DNA of 7,784 nt, from NCBI GenBank assembly GCA_040754255.1, contig JBFMDA010000052.1, positions 1-7,784 of the forward strand, given 5' to 3'. The position numbers were made by a program, and so were the translations under genes. The stretch is from SURF-25 sp040754255. GTDB taxonomy: Bacteria; Omnitrophota; Gorgyraeia; Gygaellales; Profunditerraquicolaceae. This document shows positions 7,087 through 7,784 of this stretch, piece after piece. Each line of letters begins with the position of its first letter. The first letter of the stretch is position 1. The notes under the pieces are model-generated. The model was not told the origin of the DNA. It made no database searches and worked only from the letters and a program-made list of their open reading frames with translations.

Positions 7087-7784
7087 TGCATTATACTAGG
7101 TCTTGCGCAATACGCGATACGCGCTACGCAATACGAAAGAGTATTGTAGGAATACTTCTGTATTGCGTATTGAGTATCGCGTATAGCATAGGCGGGGCGT
7201 TTGCAGAAGAAGCGCCGGCTCTTACCTCGCAGGAATTAATCACCAAATCCTGGGAAGCGCACGGCAAACGCGACGTCGAAGCGACATTTACATATACCCG
7301 GGAATGCATTGATAGGTACCAACAAGAGGCTGAGAAAATTCAGGTGTCCCTTCAGGAAATGCCTAAGAGCAAGAATGACATTGAGGCAGCAGGAGCCTTA
7401 AACGATGTGGCTACCGCCTATTTCATCCAGGCGGAAAGTTATATGCGGCAGGACAAGCCTCAAGAGGCAAAGAAACTATTCCAGCTCATCACGGAAAAAT
7501 TTCCGTTTGCGCAGGCATGGGACCAGCGCGGCTGGTACTGGAGCATTGCCGATGCGTCAAAGCAGAGCATCAAAAAGATCGAGACAGGCTCTATAGAGCT
7601 GGACCAAAAGAAAAAAGTAAGCCAGCTGCCTACTAAGGTGGTATTGTACGACTCCGGTACAGAGGATTTTGTCGATTACGCCCGTTACGGTACATTCGAA
7701 AATATCGGGACAAAAGAGTACCGCTATATAATAAAAGACCAGGAAGGCCTGATGGCCGCAGTCGGCGAAGGTATTTATCCCAAT
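7083..7784 (+). CDS. Exported TPR-like protein of unknown function, 3' end cut off
   Basis: A frame from ATG 7083 (or ATG 7086) stays open to the window edge, giving 234 residues with no stop. The start overlaps the permease stop as ATGA, and AGGGAG (7067-7072) is a plausible Shine-Dalgarno, so it is probably translated together with the transporter. Residues 1-41 form a Sec signal peptide: a basic region to about Lys19, a hydrophobic core (about 21-36), then GGAFA before Glu42. Most of this peptide is encoded by the palindromic heptamer repeat. The mature part is helical and charged. About residues 110-141 (VATAYFIQAESYM...EAKKLFQLITEKFP) fit a tetratricopeptide repeat, and TEKFPFAQAWD may open another. 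A later part with YDSGTEDFVDYARYGTF is unassigned. Its position suggests an envelope role linked to the imported substrate, but no enzymatic motif is visible in the part seen. Confidence 0.8.
   Translation, partial: MMHYTRSCAIRDTRYAIRKSIVGILLYCVLSIAYSIGGAFAEEAPALTSQELITKSWEAHGKRDVEATFTYTRECIDRYQQEAEKIQVSLQEMPKSKNDIEAAGALNDVATAYFIQAESYMRQDKPQEAKKLFQLITEKFPFAQAWDQRGWYWSIADASKQSIKKIETGSIELDQKKKVSQLPTKVVLYDSGTEDFVDYARYGTFENIGTKEYRYIIKDQEGLMAAVGEGIYPN
7106..7188 (+). repeat. Symmetric palindrome of 4 + 4 heptamer units inside a coding region
   Basis: Left arm heptamers (7106-7133) are CGCAATA, CGCGATA, CGCGCTA, CGCAATA. Right arm heptamers (7161-7188) are TATTGCG, TATTGAG, TATCGCG, TATAGCA. Exact pairing blocks are 7110-7120 with 7174-7184 (11 bp), 7125-7134 with 7160-7169 (10 bp), and an inner stem AGTATT/AATACT (7140-7145 with 7151-7156) around a 5-nt loop. 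The RNA would form one long interrupted hairpin of about 27 pairs. There is no U-tract and the region is translated, so it is not a terminator. Confidence 0.9.

Noticed and set aside
7106..7188. Palindrome as a Rho-independent terminator of the transporter operon
   Set aside because: It has no U-tract, and the frame runs straight through it into a long coding region.
1..7784. Minus-strand and alternate-frame open frames of 60-140 codons (for example 1172-1582 minus, 4228-4611 minus, 7405-7596 plus)
   Set aside because: They lie within clearly coding regions on the + strand, show no recognisable domains and have no ribosome-binding sites that I could see.

Overview
The window looks like a piece of an uncultivated, Gram-negative-type bacterial genome. 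The gene style resembles Candidatus Omnitrophota or a related PVC/Elusimicrobiota-like lineage: a large multidomain dehydrogenase fusion, a two-domain PilZ protein, a TPR-type exported protein, and a 23S-IVS-type four-helix-bundle gene flanked by short degenerate repeats. The lineage is inferred from protein style only. All real genes lie on the + strand. They fall into two likely transcription units with a promoter-bearing gap at about 3374-3526.

Unit 1 (3-3373). The first gene is cut by the left window edge. It encodes a large protein with a glycerol-1-phosphate-dehydrogenase-like (iron-containing alcohol dehydrogenase superfamily) domain that keeps all three metal ligands, followed by about 430 residues that I cannot assign with confidence. 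Five bases later comes a protein with two complete PilZ (c-di-GMP receptor) domains. A near-consensus Shine-Dalgarno sequence and an ATG sit in frame between the two domains, so the second domain may also be made alone.

Unit 2 (3527 to the right edge). This is a CUT1-type carbohydrate ABC importer: a substrate-binding lipoprotein and two permeases of the MalF/UgpA and MalG/UgpE types. It is followed by an exported TPR-like protein whose start overlaps the stop of the second permease by ATGA. No ATPase gene is visible, so the ATPase must be outside the window or shared with other transporters.

Two repeat structures interrupt unit 2, and they are the most interesting part of the window. (1) A four-helix-bundle (S23/IVP) gene at 4929-5309 lies between the binding-protein gene and the first permease gene. 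On its left is a roughly 95-bp array of 9-10-bp units (GTTTGTAGC(A)). On its right are inverted copies, including an 18-nt pair matching at 17 of 18 positions. The module has lower GC (about 35% by hand count, against about 45-50% in sampled neighbouring lines) and looks inserted. The right arm ends 7 nt before the permease start, where no Shine-Dalgarno is visible. (2) At 7106-7188 there is a symmetric palindrome of four CGCRATA-type heptamers followed by four inverted ones. It is read in frame and encodes most of the signal peptide of the last gene: the left arm gives the basic n-region and the right arm the hydrophobic core. This resembles in-frame palindromic elements such as those of Rickettsia, but here the repeat appears to have become an export signal.
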